Part shown: piece by piece, positions 1-13,284 of the stretch
Numbering within the stretch: the stretch's first letter is position 1
How the letters are laid out: every line of letters starts with the position of its first letter
NCBI GenBank assembly: GCA_018398765.1
Contig: JAHBMJ010005737.1
Coordinates: forward strand, 1 to 64,000
Reading direction: 5' to 3'
DNA: 64,000 bases
DNA from: Chromera velia
Taxonomy: Eukaryota; Sar; Chromeraceae
Position numbers and translations under genes: made by a program
The notes under the pieces: generated by a model
The model's input: the letters and a program-made list of their open reading frames with translations, nothing else
Told to the model about the DNA's origin: nothing
The model's database searches: none

Positions 1-775
1 CTTAGCTGAGAAGTGGACTTGAACAAGGGACCATGCATAAACAAAATTATAATCTGTGAACTCCAAGATAACCTGTATCTCCACATAGACCTTCGCTGGT
101 CTGTAGAGATTAGGGTTTATCAACTAGACCTGTTACCGACCAGAAAAGCAACCCTGAATAAAAAGTTATAAAAAGTTTAATCATATCTAATCATGGGCGA
201 TTAAAAAAAAATCATGGGTGATTCCGGATCGTGTGGGGAGGTACTGCCTTTTTTCGTTTTTGAGTGGGACTGTGGGAAAACGTTCACCTAATACTGTTGT
301 GTTTACAGGGGCGGTTAGGGGTGGTACAAGCGTTGGGGGGGCGTGTGGCTTAGTTAGTTGTAGTACTACTGGGCGCGGCTCAGGGTCCGCCCGACGGTAC
401 CGACTCCGACCCCGGCGTCGCGGCCTGCATGCGGGTGTATGGTGGCCGGGGAATGTCGGCATATGTCGGCCATTGTCGGCCGCGGGGATCAAGATCGCAT
501 CTCAGAGCAGAAAGATCGAAGAGGATCCGGAATGAGAGGTTCGAAGCATTGGAACATGTTGGAACTACGCGCCATCCGACGTGACACTGGTGACTTGAAG
601 GCTCCCGACCTGCACAAAAAATCAATTGATACCCGCGGGACAGGGAACGCGCGAGGTCACTCGTACGCTTTGTGCATTTCTAGTGCCTTCTCAATCTGGT
701 TCGTCTGAACTGTCCACTGCTTTGCCTGGCCTTCCTCATGAGCAGATCTGCCGTGTAAGGAATGGCAAACTGAGC
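1..775. other. Upstream region of the glucosidase II gene
   Basis: No protein-coding exon could be supported here. The first 240 bases are AT-rich. Bases 300-540 are GC-rich, with short CGG-type runs and a repeated 'tgtcgg' word near 455-480. The segment presumably contains the 5' flank and untranslated leader of the gene that starts at 776. No TATA box or other promoter element is convincing. Confidence 0.4.
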
Positions 776-3700
776 ATGTCCAGTGCACCTGCCCAGAAGG
801 GAGAGTATATCCGGGTAGAAGCCCCCCAGCATCTTCAGGGCAATACAGCGAGTGGTTTTGCCGTCTCCGGGAGGCGTATCACATCTTCGTCTTCGAGAGT
901 AGACGGGGAGGGGGACGCAGAAAAACGTCCGGCTTCCTTTTGGGCCACTGTCCTCATCCTTTCGCTTCTGGTCCTAGCGGGACTTTTCACATTCGTCTGG
1001 CTGCTCCAGCACATCTTCGCTGGAGGTGAGTATAGATTCGGAAGGTTGGATTTGCTCACTAACGTATTCACTCACTTGCTCACTTCCTAAGTGTCCACTG
1101 TAGTCTTGTCTGGCTTTCTCATGGCAAGCGGGAAAAAAGTAGGGGTGTGCCTCGCCTACCTGCCCCAACCCAGCTCACTCTTCCATTTCTCCCGCCCTTC
1201 ATAAGTCACGAGATCGAAACATTTCTTCAAGCCGTGAGGAGGTAGACGGAGTGGTTGTGAGGGAGGCCCCTGTAAATATTTGGGCGTTGGTCACACCCAC
1301 AGTTACACACGCAACAGAACCGTCCTGGAACTCCCAAAATTGGGAATGATTCTGTATGTTAGTGATCCATGGTTGTTGTCTCCACGTACAGGTGTGTATC
1401 CTCCACGCCACTGATTGCAGGAAGAGGCCAGTTTGCCCGGAGCAGCTCTCACTGTACCAGAATGGCCTTCTGCAGACGGTACAAAGATTTTACCGAGGCT
1501 GTTGTCTCCTTCACCTCCTCGAAAAAGGGCCGGCGTCTCGAGGGTGAGGCGGGTGATGCCCCCGCGCCTGTGGCACTGTACGAAGTCATCCCGGCCTCTC
1601 TGAAGCCTGCACCGCCGCTAAGCGGTAAAAGCGTCGAGTTTTCCCTTCACAACGTGGTTGACAAATCGAAGCTTTCTGCCTCTTTGACCATATACAAAAT
1701 CGGAGTCGTGAGGCTTCAGATTGAAGAAATCGCCCCTCTGTTCAGAAGATACGCAGTGCCGTCAGATCTGATTGTGGTACTCGGAGTGGGTGATGTTGTG
1801 AGTGAGGTTTCATTTTCAGACGATGCGGATGGAAAAAGTGCAGAAATCGTTTTCGCTTTCGATGATCACACAGGAAGAGTAATCCCCTCCTCAGTGAAAA
1901 TTTTGTTTGCCCCTTTCCGTGTGGACGTTTTTGTTGAGGGACGGAAGGTGCAAAGTTTCTGCGAGAGACAGTTGCTGAACTTTGAGAAGTTTCGCGTCCG
2001 AACCGGAAAGGCCGAGGAGGGTGAAATTCTCAGTTACTCTGCAAAGCGAAAGGGAGACGACGGGGTTGGGTGGGAGGATGCGTTCGCGTTCGCGGGAGGT
2101 GAGGGATGGGAGCACGTGTCTGACACTTCCGAGAAAGCAGGGGGGCCTGATGTGATTGACTCCAATCCGAAGGGGCCTGCGTCTGTTGGCATTGACGTCT
2201 CCTTTGCTGGAGGTCTGTGCGAAGAAGCGTCATTTTCTACCCTTGGCTTCTTTGCCCCTTTCTCTCCTTCCGTCTGTAGCGGCACGTCTTCCCTTCCTTT
2301 CCTTTCTTTGCTTCTGTCGAAGAGACTGTTCGCCAAGATCACCACCTGCTGGACTGAAACTGTATTATTTTTTCATCTTCCTCTTCCTTCCCTGCACTTG
2401 TCCAGCCAGATGGTTGTGTGTGTAGTCCCCCTCTCTATATCTTTCAATTCGTCTCCTCCGTCCCTCCCGCCTGCTTGCAGGGAAAAACGCCTACGGACTG
2501 CCATCTCACTACACAGATTTTGAGATTCCCTTCGGCGATGAGCCCTATAGGTCTGCTTCGGACAGTCTCTCTGCTGATTTCGTATTTTCTCTTCTCCTGA
2601 GGGTGGAGGCCCGAGTAGAAAGAATGTTCCTCTTTGCCTTCCCGGTCATGGGCGAAATAATGTTCAGATGCGTCTCGTAAGAAGATTGATCGAGCTCTCC
2701 TTCAAAAACCGAATGACTCAGTTCCATTTGCCCACTCACTATACTTGCTTGTGACTCACTGCTTTTGTATGCAGACTATTCAATGTGGATGAGTATGGAA
2801 AGACGAAACATCCACACACCGGTACATACGGGACCGTTCCTTTTTTGGCAGTACGACACGAGACAGAGAAAGGCGCCGCGTTCTCAGGCATGTACTGGAA
2901 CAACCCCGCAGAGACGTTTGTGCAGTTGCAGAAAGGCGAAAAGGGGGCTCAGAGCTGGTGGAGTGCCGAGTCGGGTTCTCTTGATGTATTTGCTTTCCTG
3001 GGTGGGTTCTTTGGAGTCTTTCTTTCGTGAGTACTGCAAGCATCCAGTTCATTGTGTGTCCTCCTCTTTCACTGTTTCCCTCTTTTCGATTTATTTTGAT
3101 TGTCTCTTGCTTAAAGACGTCTTCCTTCTCGCCACAACCTCTTGCTGCGCTTTCTTCATTTTCTCATTGTAGGTTCTCCTTCGTACTGAGAGGGACGTCT
3201 TGTCTCTAGATGTTTGTCTGTGTTCTTGCCTCTCCGTCTGCCTGATTTCTTGTTTGTCTATCTGCCCGTCAATGTGCGCTTCACTTTCCTCATTCTTGCC
3301 TTTCCTTCCCTTCTCAGGGCCCTCTCCCCGGTCTCTGTCGAGGCAGCTCCACGGCACCACAGGGTTCGGCCAGGCGGTGCCTCTCTGGTCCCTGGGGGCA
3401 CATGTGTGCAGGTGGATCATCGATATGAAGGAGGTGCGTGGGATGATGAAGGAAGGAGTCTTGTTTTTGTTCTCTGCGCCTTTTTATTCAGCCAATTGCC
3501 TCTCAAGCGATGGACCTGCACACCCTCTCTCCTGAATGTGCATATCTAGACAAACAATCCATGCACTCGGAGAGCCAGCGGAGAAAAACTTTGAGCGCGC
3601 CAGAGAGCGTCCATTGATTTGCCCAAGAAAGCTCGTCTGTCACATGCAAAGATGTCGCTTGTTTAATCAATATTCACTTCATTGCAGGAGGACATATGGG

Positions 3701-4377
3701 AGTGGACTGACGGGTTTGACCGTTTGGGGATTCCTGTCGACACTGTGTGGATGGACATCGGACACACAGACGGCAAAAGGTAGGGGAGGAGAAAGAGGAA
3801 GGGGAAAAACGTGAGCTGAAAGGAAAGGAAAGAAATAAACGGAGAAGCAAAGAAAAGGGCAGAGAAGAGGAGATCTTAGAACAGCGATGAACGCTTCATG
3901 AATCGAGACAGCGAGAGTGCACGCATGAGTGAATGTATAACTGCGAGGAAAGCGACCGAACCTTTACTTCAGATGGAGTCGGAAGGGTGGCAGGACGTCC
4001 GGGCCATCAGACAGGCTGGAACTGGGTGCGTCAGCTGAGTCAGCGGATACGCACGGATTGTCCAATGTATTCGTACAAACTGACTGTCTGAGTGACTGAC
4101 TGACGAACCGCCTGAATGGTGAAAGAGACTTGCATTCAGGCTGAGCTGTACACGTGTCTATGTCTGTGTGCACTGACTGTGCGTACATGCGTGACCTTCC
4201 TTCCTGCCTTCCTCCCTGGCTGCTGCGTCCGTGTAGGTACTGGACCTGGGCCTCTGAGCGCTTCCCCGACCCTGAGGGAATGATGAAGAGGCTGGAGGAC
4301 ATGGGCAGGAGGGGGGTGACGATCCATGACCCTCACCTGAAGAAGGACGAGTCGTATTTCGTCTATAAGGTTTGTCG

Positions 4378-4412
<35 letters not shown>

Positions 4413-4416
4413 TATA

Positions 4417-4455
<39 letters not shown>

Positions 4456-7400
4456 CTGTCTGTCTGTCTGTCTGTGACAGAGAGGGAGAGAGCGAGAGAG
4501 AGTGCATGCGAGGTGTGAGAGGACTACATGGAGAATTCCGCTTCGGGGGGGGGGAACTCGGCTGATTTGCAGCAGCTTTCACTGTCATGGCCTATTTTCA
4601 TTTGTACAAAACCTCTTCGATTTTTGTGTAGTCTGCATTGTGTGTTTCAGTATTGTCCATTGTTAGACATATTGGTTCTCCACATGCTGATGTTATCCCC
4701 CCCCTTGTGTTCGGAATTCGAACAGGAACTCCTCGATGCTGGGGGGCTCGTCAGGAAGGTCAGTCTGTCTGTCTGTCTTTCGGGCGTGGGGGCACCCAAG
4801 CGATGTTTGCCTGATAAGAGCCAAATGAGTCAGGCCGAAATAGCGGGGGCGCGTCACACAGGAAGGGACACGAATGCCTGTGGCTCTGAATGAAAAAAGA
4901 CGTGAAATGGTTTGTTTCTCTTTGCTCGTGTGTCTGTCTGTGGTCGGATTCCCTTTCTTTCTGTCTGTCTGTGCGTCTGTCTCTTTGTCTCCGTGTGTTT
5001 CTTAGGTATTTGTGTGCGGGCTTCCGCCTGTCTGTATCTCATAGCAGTTTTCCTGTCTGTGTGTGTGCTGTTTGTCAACACTACCACATATATCTGCAGC
5101 TGGAAATTGCAAAAAGGCTTTCTCTTGACGACTTCATGCCCCCGCATACCCGAGTGCTGCTTCCCTGTGTGCCCCTTCTCTTCTCGAGTGACTGCAGCAC
5201 GACGGCTCTGTGTTCACAGGCTCCTGTTGGCCTGGAGAGTCCGCGTGGGCAGATGTGACATCGGGAGCTGTCAGTCTCTGTTCTTTTTTTGTTTTCTTGG
5301 TTGTTTGTGGAACCCTGACTGTTGTTTCTTTTTGCTTCCCTGTCCCTTCTCCTGCGCGTGTCGAGGTTTTGATGCGTTGTCTTGTCTCTGTGTTTGCCTC
5401 TCTTTATCTTTCGCCAAAAACAATAAGCGACCCAAATGGTCATTTTGCCGCTTTTTTGAGGCCATGTTCTGCAAAAGAGTCCGAACAATTGCCGAGAAAT
5501 TCAAGACGTGTGGTCTGGCCGTCTGTTGTATGGTTGTGCAGGAAATGAGAAAAGAAACGGAGAGGATCTGTTGGCCCCCTCAGTCAACTTTCGTGAGGCG
5601 GGGATGAAACAACTGCAGTGCATGCACCTAGCTTCTCCGCCCACGCATTCTTCAAAAACTCGCATTCTGTAGGAAAGGCACATGGTTTAGTCCCTCGTGA
5701 TCCTGGCTCTCCTTCTCTTCTCTCCGTTTCTGTACTCTGCCACAGAATCCATTCGGTGAAGAAATCTGCTGTTTATCGTTGCAGGTTCGGTATTTCCTCG
5801 CCAATCTCTACTCTCCCTCAAGATACCCAGCTGCCAAATACGGAGTCGGTCTCCTTTGCGTTGACTGTAACACGAATATTTGATCTGTTGTCAGACAGAT
5901 AATGCATGAGGGGTGTGTCCTGTGCATTTGTCTGTCTGCACGCCTGTAATTCGATCGGGGTCGGTGCGGGAGCAAAGCAGACAGAAGTGTCTTGGGGCAG
6001 ACGAACAGGCGGACGCGCTCCCAGATAAAGGGGAAAGGGAGAGTAGAGCTCTGACGTACCGAGAGAGAAAAGAAAGACAGTGACGGGTGCTGGGTGCGTG
6101 ACAGTCGTGAGAGACTGGAGGATGAAAAGCGTCCACTTGTTGCCTTGCCCCTTCCTTTCTCTCTGACGTCTTCAATCTCCTCTCTTCTCTTGTTTCTCTT
6201 GCAGAATCTGTACACATGGAATGACATGAACGAGCCTGCCATCTTTGAAGCGGGAAAGGACAAGACGATGCCGAGAGACGCCCTCCATGCTGTCAGTCAG
6301 CCTCCACGGTCAAGACAGAAAGAAGAAACGTTTCCTTTACCACTCAATCGAAAGAACGCAAAGCTTATCGCAAGGATTTGCGATGTGATGTATTTGTTTT
6401 TGCACAGTGCAGGTTCATTCGCCGAAGAACTCTCTATTCATGCGATCGCCCGGTCGCTTTTTGCGTTACTGTCGAAATGATTCAGTCTGGCGGTTCAGGG
6501 CCTGAAAGGAACAAAAAACATCATGGTGTTGCACCAAACTGGCTTAGAAAACCGTGTGTGATTGTTGTGTTGTGACTGTGTGTGATTCTGCGTTAGGCCC
6601 CTTCTCTTTTGTTTGCTACTGCTGCTGCTGTGATTGCTTGCATTGTTGCACCCTCTTTTTTCAGGAAGACGTGGAACACCGTGACGTGCACAACCTGTAC
6701 GGGCACCTGTTTGCAATGGCCACCTGGGAAGGGCAGAGGGCCAGAGACAGCAGGAGACGGCCGTTTATCTTGACGAGGTCGTACTTTGCAGGTTCGTTTG
6801 TTTTTCTGTCTATTCTAAATTCCTCTGTCTTTGCGTCCTGCAGGTTTGTCTTCCTGCCGCTTCACCAGTGGGTGGAGAAAGGATAACATGAGGATTCTCT
6901 TTGCATTTATCCGTTCAACCAGGCATCCAACCATCGGACACAATCCAAAATGCTGCCGCATGCATACTGAAGTGAATAATTTCAAGCACTCAGAGCGATG
7001 GCTTTTCTGCTCACAAAGCCTGGTATATCCTGGTATTTCGTCTGGATTCCTTTTGTGCCTGTCTTCCTCCTCTCGGCGTCTCTGCGTCGGCTTCGTCAGG
7101 CATCCAAAGGCAGGGAGCGGCCGTTTGGACAGGGGACAACAGAGCGACAGCCTCTGACCTCCTTATGAGCGTTGATCTGCTCCTCAGTCTCTCTCACGCA
7201 GGGGTCCCTTTCATCGGTCGGTGTGCGTGTTTTGTTCTCTATCTGGAGCTTCCTTGTTGTCAGGTTTCCAGGTGAAGATACTCGTGTGAGACTCGATGTG
7301 CTTGCACAAAGATGTCAAAGGGTATGCGTTCAGACCTTTTGACGGTCACCCACACTCGGTGTCCATGAAACACCATCAGATCTTACTTTGCCACTGTGCT

Positions 7401-9094
7401 CGGTGGATCGGCACATGAGGATCAAAGTTTGTGCCCTTTATTTTCTCTGTGCTCGTCCGTTGGGTCGCTTACCGTTCGAATGCTGTTCGATGATAATGTG
7501 ACAGTGGGGGTCATCTCGTGAGATTCCAATTTTGACCCTGACTTCACCCTCCCGCTTAGCTCGCAGATGTCTTCATAATGTGCCGACATCATGAGATGCT
7601 TTTTCTGTGGTGTGTCGGTCGGCAACTGTGTTGCTGCATAAGTTGCCAATACTTGTGTCTGGCGCGTGCAGGAGCTGACGTTGGAGGATTTTTCGGAAAT
7701 CCCTCTGAGGCCCTTCTGTTGCAATGGCATCGTCTTGGGGTGTGGTACCCTTTCTATAGGTGGGATGCATGGGGCGGTATGGGCAGTTGTTGATTCAGAG
7801 GAAATGATTTTCATTGTGGAGCTTCCGTTGCTTCCCGAACTCCGTTCTATCTCTTCTTGCGCCTGTCGGAAGATCTGCTGATCCAGAAGCATTCTGGTGC
7901 ATTCATTAGGGCGGCTTTCCTTTTCAGCCCATCCAGAACGGACGTCAACTGTCACTGCCAGAAAGGAGTTTTTTTCATTTCGTCGTTTGCGCTCCATCTG
8001 TTCTTGTGTTCTGCGATCAGGCAACACTCCAACCCGGAAACAAAGCGACGCGAGCCGTGGCTGTTCTCCGAGAAAACTCAGAGGCAAATCAAAGAATCAG
8101 TACTCATGCGGTCAGTTTGTGCCTGACGAGGCCGACCAAACGAGTAATGCTGTCTGTGATAAAGAGTCGTGTTTCTCTCCTGGATCTCTCTCCCTCTTGT
8201 TCTTCACTCCTTGGGAGTTTCGTCCCTTTTGCCTTTCCACATTTTCAGCATGTTGTCCGTGCTCACAGCCGACCGTCTTCGACTGTTCTTCTGGTTTTGT
8301 GTCTGTAAAGGTCGCACCATTCATTATGTTGCATGGAGGCGATCGGGATCGTGCAATCCTGTCGGAAGAGTGCTGCATACTTGACCAGTGACCACTTTAT
8401 GGTGATTTTCTTTCTGTCCTTCCCATTTCGTTCTTTCTGCAGGTACTCTTTGACCCCCTACTGGTATGTTACGATGTTGGAGTCTGTGGGTGGGGGTGTG
8501 CCTGTGCTTCGGGGGCTGTGGTACGACTTTCCGGGATTCGAGAAGGGGACTGGCACCACCGCCGCAATCCGCCTGAGGGAGCCAACGGGGCAAGGGAAGA
8601 GAAAGAAGAGGCGCGTGGAAGCAGAGGCAGAGGCCAGAGAGACGAGAGAGACCGAAGAAGAGGAAGAGCAGGAAGAGCTCCACCCCAGGATATTCCAAGT
8701 GGGAGACGCGTTTGCTGTCGTGGCAGTGGCTGCAGTCGATTCTGATGCTTCTCCGTTCTCCGTCTCGTTGCCTCTAGATGCTGCTGGTCCTTCCAGGTGG
8801 TTTGACTGGAACGCGGAGAGAGTTGTGAAAGGGCAAGAGGGGCGGGGGTCTGTGGATGTGGAATGTGTGCCCTCTGGAGACACTCAGATTCCCATCTTCG
8901 TTCGGGGAGGCTCCATTGTTCCGACAAAAGATGCCGTCGCCCCCCCTGCTGTGAAGGTGACAGGAGATCTCCAGGGTAGACCTTTCGAGGTCAGTCTGTC
9001 AGTCAGACAGGCAGACAGTGAGTGAGCCGTTTGGGGAAACTTTTTTTTTTAAGGTTCTGGAGACACCTTGGCGTAGAGCAAAACAGCGACGTTC

Positions 9095-9145
<51 letters not shown>

Positions 9146-10028
9146 GGTGTGTATTTGACCGTGCGAAACACTGCGGAACGAATCCATCAAACATCCCCCC
9201 AATGTCTCCTTGCAAGCGTGCAGCTTCGCGTGTTTGTCAATGGGGATGGATCCGCCACTGGCCGTGTGTTCGTAGACAAGGGCGACGGGTACGAATTTGA
9301 GTCCGGCGACTTTCTCTATCGTCGCGTGGTTTTCTCCTCGGGTTTGTCTCGTGCACATGAGGGGAGTGTTCTCAAAGTAGAGAGTATTCCCCTGACGCTC
9401 CAAGGAGGAGCAAGGAGTGTGCAGGGAGGGGGGGAAGAATGGACTGCTCCTGAAGGCGTCTCTGATGAAGGTCGGTTTGCCCGGCTTTCTGTCTGTCTAT
9501 CTGCCTGTCTATCTCTCTGCCTGTCTCTCTGCCTGTCTGTATGTGATTTCTGATTTTGTGAATCAGTCAGAAACATACATTGTCAACAGAGACCGTTCCT
9601 CTTATGAATGCAGTCATGTTCATTCAAGTGCAGTCTCGTTTTTGCTCTTCTTTTTGTGAAGCATTTCTCCTTTTCTGTTTATCTAGACGTTCACACTCAA
9701 TATCTTGCAAGAGAATAATTGTCGCTTTTGTTTTTATGTGAAAGTCATCGTAGCGTGTTCTTTCTTGATTGCATGCCCAAATGCAATTTGTCTGGTTCTG
9801 CTGTTTGGCTGATTTGCTATGTGGCTGAGAGCAGTCTCGAAGGTTCTCGTCTACGGTCTCGCCTGCCGGCCCTCGTCTGCATCCCTCGACCCAGAGGGAA
9901 GCGGCCAGGCCCAGTCAGTGCCCATGCAAGTGGAAGGTGAGGAGGGGGACTGGAAGGCGACTCTGGATCTGGAGGCTGTTGGAAGAGTGAAGTTGAGGAA
10001 TGTGCGGTGGAAGATTATTTTGCGGTGA
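776..10028 (+). CDS. Glucosidase II catalytic (alpha) subunit, glycoside hydrolase family 31
   Basis: Trims the two inner alpha-1,3-linked glucoses from N-glycans of newly made glycoproteins in the ER, feeding the calnexin/calreticulin folding cycle. Eighteen exons: 776-1025, 1421-2212, 2481-2550, 2775-3001, 3318-3433, 3688-3779, 4237-4369, 4726-4758, 5198-5269, 5785-5844, 6205-6291, 6665-6791, 7100-7216, 7672-7759, 8021-8110, 8443-8989, 9224-9470, 9835-10028. They join in phase to 1113 aa. Residues about 55-80 form a hydrophobic membrane segment (FWATVLILSLLVLAGLF). The family N-terminal signature (HCTRMAFCRRYK) and PFRVDVF follow. The GH31 barrel shows DTVWMDIGHTDGKR, the nucleophile Asp622 in TWNDMNEPAIF, the acid/base Asp699 in VWTGDNRA, GADVGGFFGNP and RYSLTPYWY. 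An Arg/Glu-rich insert sits at 8593-8680. The order of blocks follows animal and plant alpha subunits over the whole length. The ATG at 776 was chosen because it directly precedes the membrane segment; an upstream in-frame ATG at 626 is possible. Confidence 0.93.
4376..4500 (+). repeat. Microsatellite (CT)n-(TG)n in a GH31 intron
   Basis: A CT run is followed by a long TG run, CTGT tetramers and a GAGA run, starting right after the donor at 4370. It lies wholly inside the intron between the exons ending at 4369 and starting at 4726. A similar TG/GA tract occurs at about 9095-9148 in the intron before the exon at 9224. Confidence 0.9.
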
Positions 10029-10494
10029 CGACATATTGTAGGAGAAGCCGGACCTTGGTGGATTCAAGGAGTTGCAGAGGCATTCTATCAGGCACTTTCA
10101 ATTCAGCGCACAGACTTTTTGACTTCTCTAGTGACTTCTCAGGGTGCTCATGCAGTGTGCTGCGTGTGGGACTTGTCAGGACTCTCACCGCGAGCCAAGA
10201 TGCAATCTGCCATAAAATATTTTTCATTGTATTTGAATGGTGTTAGGTGTTAGAGGCGGAGTGGTGTTACTCAATTAATTCTAGACCTACAGTGTCATTC
10301 ATCACTTATTCATGTTTAAGACTGTGAATCAGGCTTCACCGTCATTACCAAAAAATGGTAAAGATGCTTTATATTTTTCTAGTTATAGGTATTTTTCTTG
10401 ATTTATAAAACATTGTGGAAGTAGTACTACAAACTAATATTAAAGATGACTTAAAAGGTCCATTCTCTAATCCACTCTACTAGTAGGCCCTAAT
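10029..10494. other. Intergenic, AT-rich
   Basis: Presumed 3' untranslated region and spacer downstream of the glucosidase II stop codon. No coding exon, RNA gene or clear polyadenylation motif was recognised. At the right edge, four 'aggat' repeats (10490-10512) mark the tail of a mobile-element end. Confidence 0.4.
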
Positions 10495-10650
10495 AGGATA
10501 GGATAGGATTAATGTCTGGAGGATTGGCCTCCTGCCCCAATGCCGAGCGCTCGACGTGCGGCGCCCAGGAAAAGCGCATACACGCGTCGGACCTTCCTGG
10601 CCGGCCCGTACAGGCCAAAAAGACCTGTGCCACAAACTGCATGTTTACGT
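10490..10650 (-). mobile_element. LINE-like 3' end fragment, reverse orientation
   Basis: Read on the minus strand, this is a GC-rich block with 'gggccggccagg' and 'gcattggggcaggaggccaat', followed by 'cctccagacattaatcc' and a short CCTAT tail. The same block, with substitutions, is found on the plus strand at 13285-13400 and 16500-16655. It therefore looks like a 5'-truncated copy of a retroelement that shares one 3' untranslated region and tail. Confidence 0.65.
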
Positions 10651-10859
10651 GATAATCAATCAATTACTATTAATCGCATGCGAAGGACTGCAATCAATCA
10701 ACTCTCACTGACGATGCTGTGGCCCGCCGATCGACCCGGCGGAGCTCAAACAGGCTTCAAACGGAAGCATCTCAAAACAAACGGTCGATCGATTAGAGGC
10801 CAATCTCATTACTTCCCAGTCACTCAATGCTTTGGTTTCTCCCTTTTCCTTTGCTTGCT

Positions 10860-13035
10860 TCATTGGGAGGAGGGCAGGCATTAGGAGGAGGGCAGGCCTC
10901 ACCAGGAGGGGTCCCAAGCTCCAGAAAGGCCCCGAGGGTGCACCAGAGAACTTCCCTGTCGGGCTTTTTCAAAATTGCTGACGACACATACCTTGAATCG
11001 ATAGAGGCAGAGAAGATGGAGAGGCTTCTAAAGGCACTGGAGGAGTATGCGAGGCCTTTGAAGCTCTTTCTGTCAGATAAGTTAAGAATAATAAAGTTTG
11101 GACAGAAAGCACCGTTTCAAAGCAGGGGAGAGAAGAAAGCGATTCACGTTGGGTGGGGCGGAGTTAGTTCAGGTAAGCGAATATCCATACCTTAGCCTTC
11201 TTTTAACAGAAGATTACTGCACAGATGCAATGATGAGAGAGAGAATGATTAAGGTAGAAAGACTCTTTTTTGCATTGAAAAGTAAGATGAATGCAGGAGG
11301 AGAGATCTGGAGAGATCCCACCCGCAACTTGTTTTCAATGGTTCAGGTAGACAGCGTATGCAGTTTGGTCATACGGCTGCGAAGTATATTCACACTTACA
11401 GGAAGCGTTTGCAGAGTTTGACAGACTGCAAAGAAGATTCATTCGATGGGTGCTGCAACTGAGAGAGAAAGAAAGCATACTCACCACTTTCCTTGAGGTA
11501 GGCTTTCTTCCTATCGATCTTGTGGTTACACAGAGAACCCTGATGTGAACAAATAAGGTAGTCCAAAAAGGAAGAGACACACCAACAGGCCATGCACTCA
11601 TTCAATCATTGCAGGAAGAAGTCGATTCAGAACTGAGAAAAAGGAAGCTTCACCCCTTTCACTTTTTCCCCCACTTGAAGAAATGTGTCGAAACACTTTT
11701 CACAATTTGAAAGACAAGAAGCCATCCCTTCCAGATAGGAAGAGAACCCAAAGCTGCAGGTAGACAACCTTCCTTTGAGAGAAGAGACAGAATAGTAAGG
11801 TAGATAGAAGCGCTGAAAAAGGAAGAAATTATAGAGAAGAAAGAGGAAGCATTTGCAGAGAGAGTTGAGAGGTCTGACTCAGTGCAGAAAAGAGGAAGGG
11901 CTGAGAGGGAAGAGCTGAGAGAAGGCATCATACATCCTATCTATACGTCATCATGCGTCTCTATCCTGGACCAATGGAAATCGCCTAAATCTGTGGCTTT
12001 ACAACAGTAAGAATGGAGAAGATACAGATAGAAGCATTTCATTAGATAGAGATAAGATAGGAAGAACTCCTGTCTGCTACACAAAGATAGCTCCCTGGTC
12101 TGTCCACAGGAGAAGGGCTGCATTTCGGGTGAGAGAGAGAAACTTGGAGGTAAACAGGGGGAAATTCTCAATAAAAAGAGGCAGAAGGACCCCATTGAAA
12201 GAAAAGAAACAGAGATGTAAAATAATTGGGTTAGCTATAATTAGCTTAGCTAGCCAAAGGTTATTAAAATTTTTTTAGCTTAGCCAATATTAGTGTTAAT
12301 TAGTGCTAAAAGTATTAAGTGTATGTTGGTTACTGTTTGTTGTTTGTTTTAGTAAGGCTATTATGTTTATATGAGTAAAAAAAATGAGTTTAGATACAGA
12401 AAAAAACTTGTTTTGCCTCTGCCATTGCCTGTGCAGAGGCGGGGGAGGGGTCTGGGGGAGGGGGCAAAAGTCCCCTTCTGAGAAGATTTTTTTTTTTTTA
12501 GGGGTCATTTCCCCTTAGAAAACAAGTTTTTTTGTAGATAAATTTGGATTTAGCATCGTAAGAAACATGTTTGAGTGTTTAGCTAACTTCAGCTAATCAG
12601 CTAGCCAAAGGCTCTTTTTTGGCTTAGCTTTAGTGCTAAATCAATTTAACATCTCTGAAAGGAAATGCATAGTTTGCTCTGACCTGCTTGACATTCAAGT
12701 AGTCGAAGATGAATTTCAAATCCATGTGCTGACTGAGTGTCCTCTGCATGATGGAGAGAGGGCAGAGTGCTTGCAAGCTTTGATGACATATTGGAGTTTG
12801 GTAAAAGGGAGAGAGGAAAAAGCTGCAAATAGCAGCAGATGGAAAGTGGGTGGTGAAGATTGGTGAAAGAAAGGAAGACAAGATCGCTCTATTCTCTTTT
12901 CTTTTAAATGAGGCCGACAAGAATGTTGATACCTTTCTAAAAGACGTCATAATGAAAAGACAGGTAGTGAGAGAATGGAAAAGAAAAAAGGGAGACAATT
13001 TGAGTCAAGCTTTAATTAGGAAGAGAGTTAGATAG
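10860..13035 (+). mobile_element. Decayed LINE (non-LTR) reverse transcriptase and C-terminal zinc knuckle
   Basis: Fragments in several frames match the C-terminal half of non-LTR reverse transcriptases. At about 10930-11080 there is HQRTSLSGFFKIADDTYLES (a degraded form of the catalytic YADD motif) and then LLKALEEYARPLKLF. At 11175-11310 there is YLSLLLTEDYCTDAMMRERM and then LFFALKSKMNA. At 12670-12800 a Cys/His motif (CIVCSDLL, then HVLTECPLHDGERAEC) is typical of the C-terminal zinc region of these elements. Frames shift repeatedly, stops intervene and an unrelated segment (about 12230-12650) interrupts the two halves, so this copy is dead. The 5' part (endonuclease, upstream polymerase motifs) is missing. 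Confidence 0.8.
12230..12655. mobile_element. Nested insertion inside the LINE relic
   Basis: An AT-rich segment of about 0.4 kb separates the polymerase part from the zinc-knuckle part of the LINE. Its edges carry related words: 'gctagccaaagg' and 'ttagtgctaaa' occur near 12249-12330 and again near 12590-12640. It contains a G-rich/A-rich core (12435-12530). It encodes no recognisable protein. This is most likely a small non-autonomous element or a rearranged spacer. Confidence 0.45.
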
Positions 13036-13284
13036 GCTGCATCAGGAGACTTGAAAAAGTAAGAAAGAAAGAGAGGGAAGAATTAAAGAGTATGAAAGGA
13101 TGTGGAGTGATACAAAGGAAATAAAAGAGGAGGGAAAAAGGAGGAGGATGGGATGCTGGGAGGTTTTAGAACTCGCTTCAAGCCGTTTATCTGTAATTCT
13201 GGGATCGTTCCCTTTCAAACCTTGCTTTAGAATAGAGTGAGCCCTCTCGCATACACACATAAGTGATTGACTGTTCAATGTGAT

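Noticed and set aside
1392-1420. Earlier start (1392) for the second exon of glucosidase II
   Set aside because: It would put the exon out of phase with the first exon; the acceptor at 1420 keeps phase and begins just before the conserved Cys motif.
3002-3026. Later donor (3027) for the fourth exon of glucosidase II
   Set aside because: It adds residues absent from the family and breaks phase; the donor at 3002 joins FLG to GPSPRSLSRQL as in relatives.
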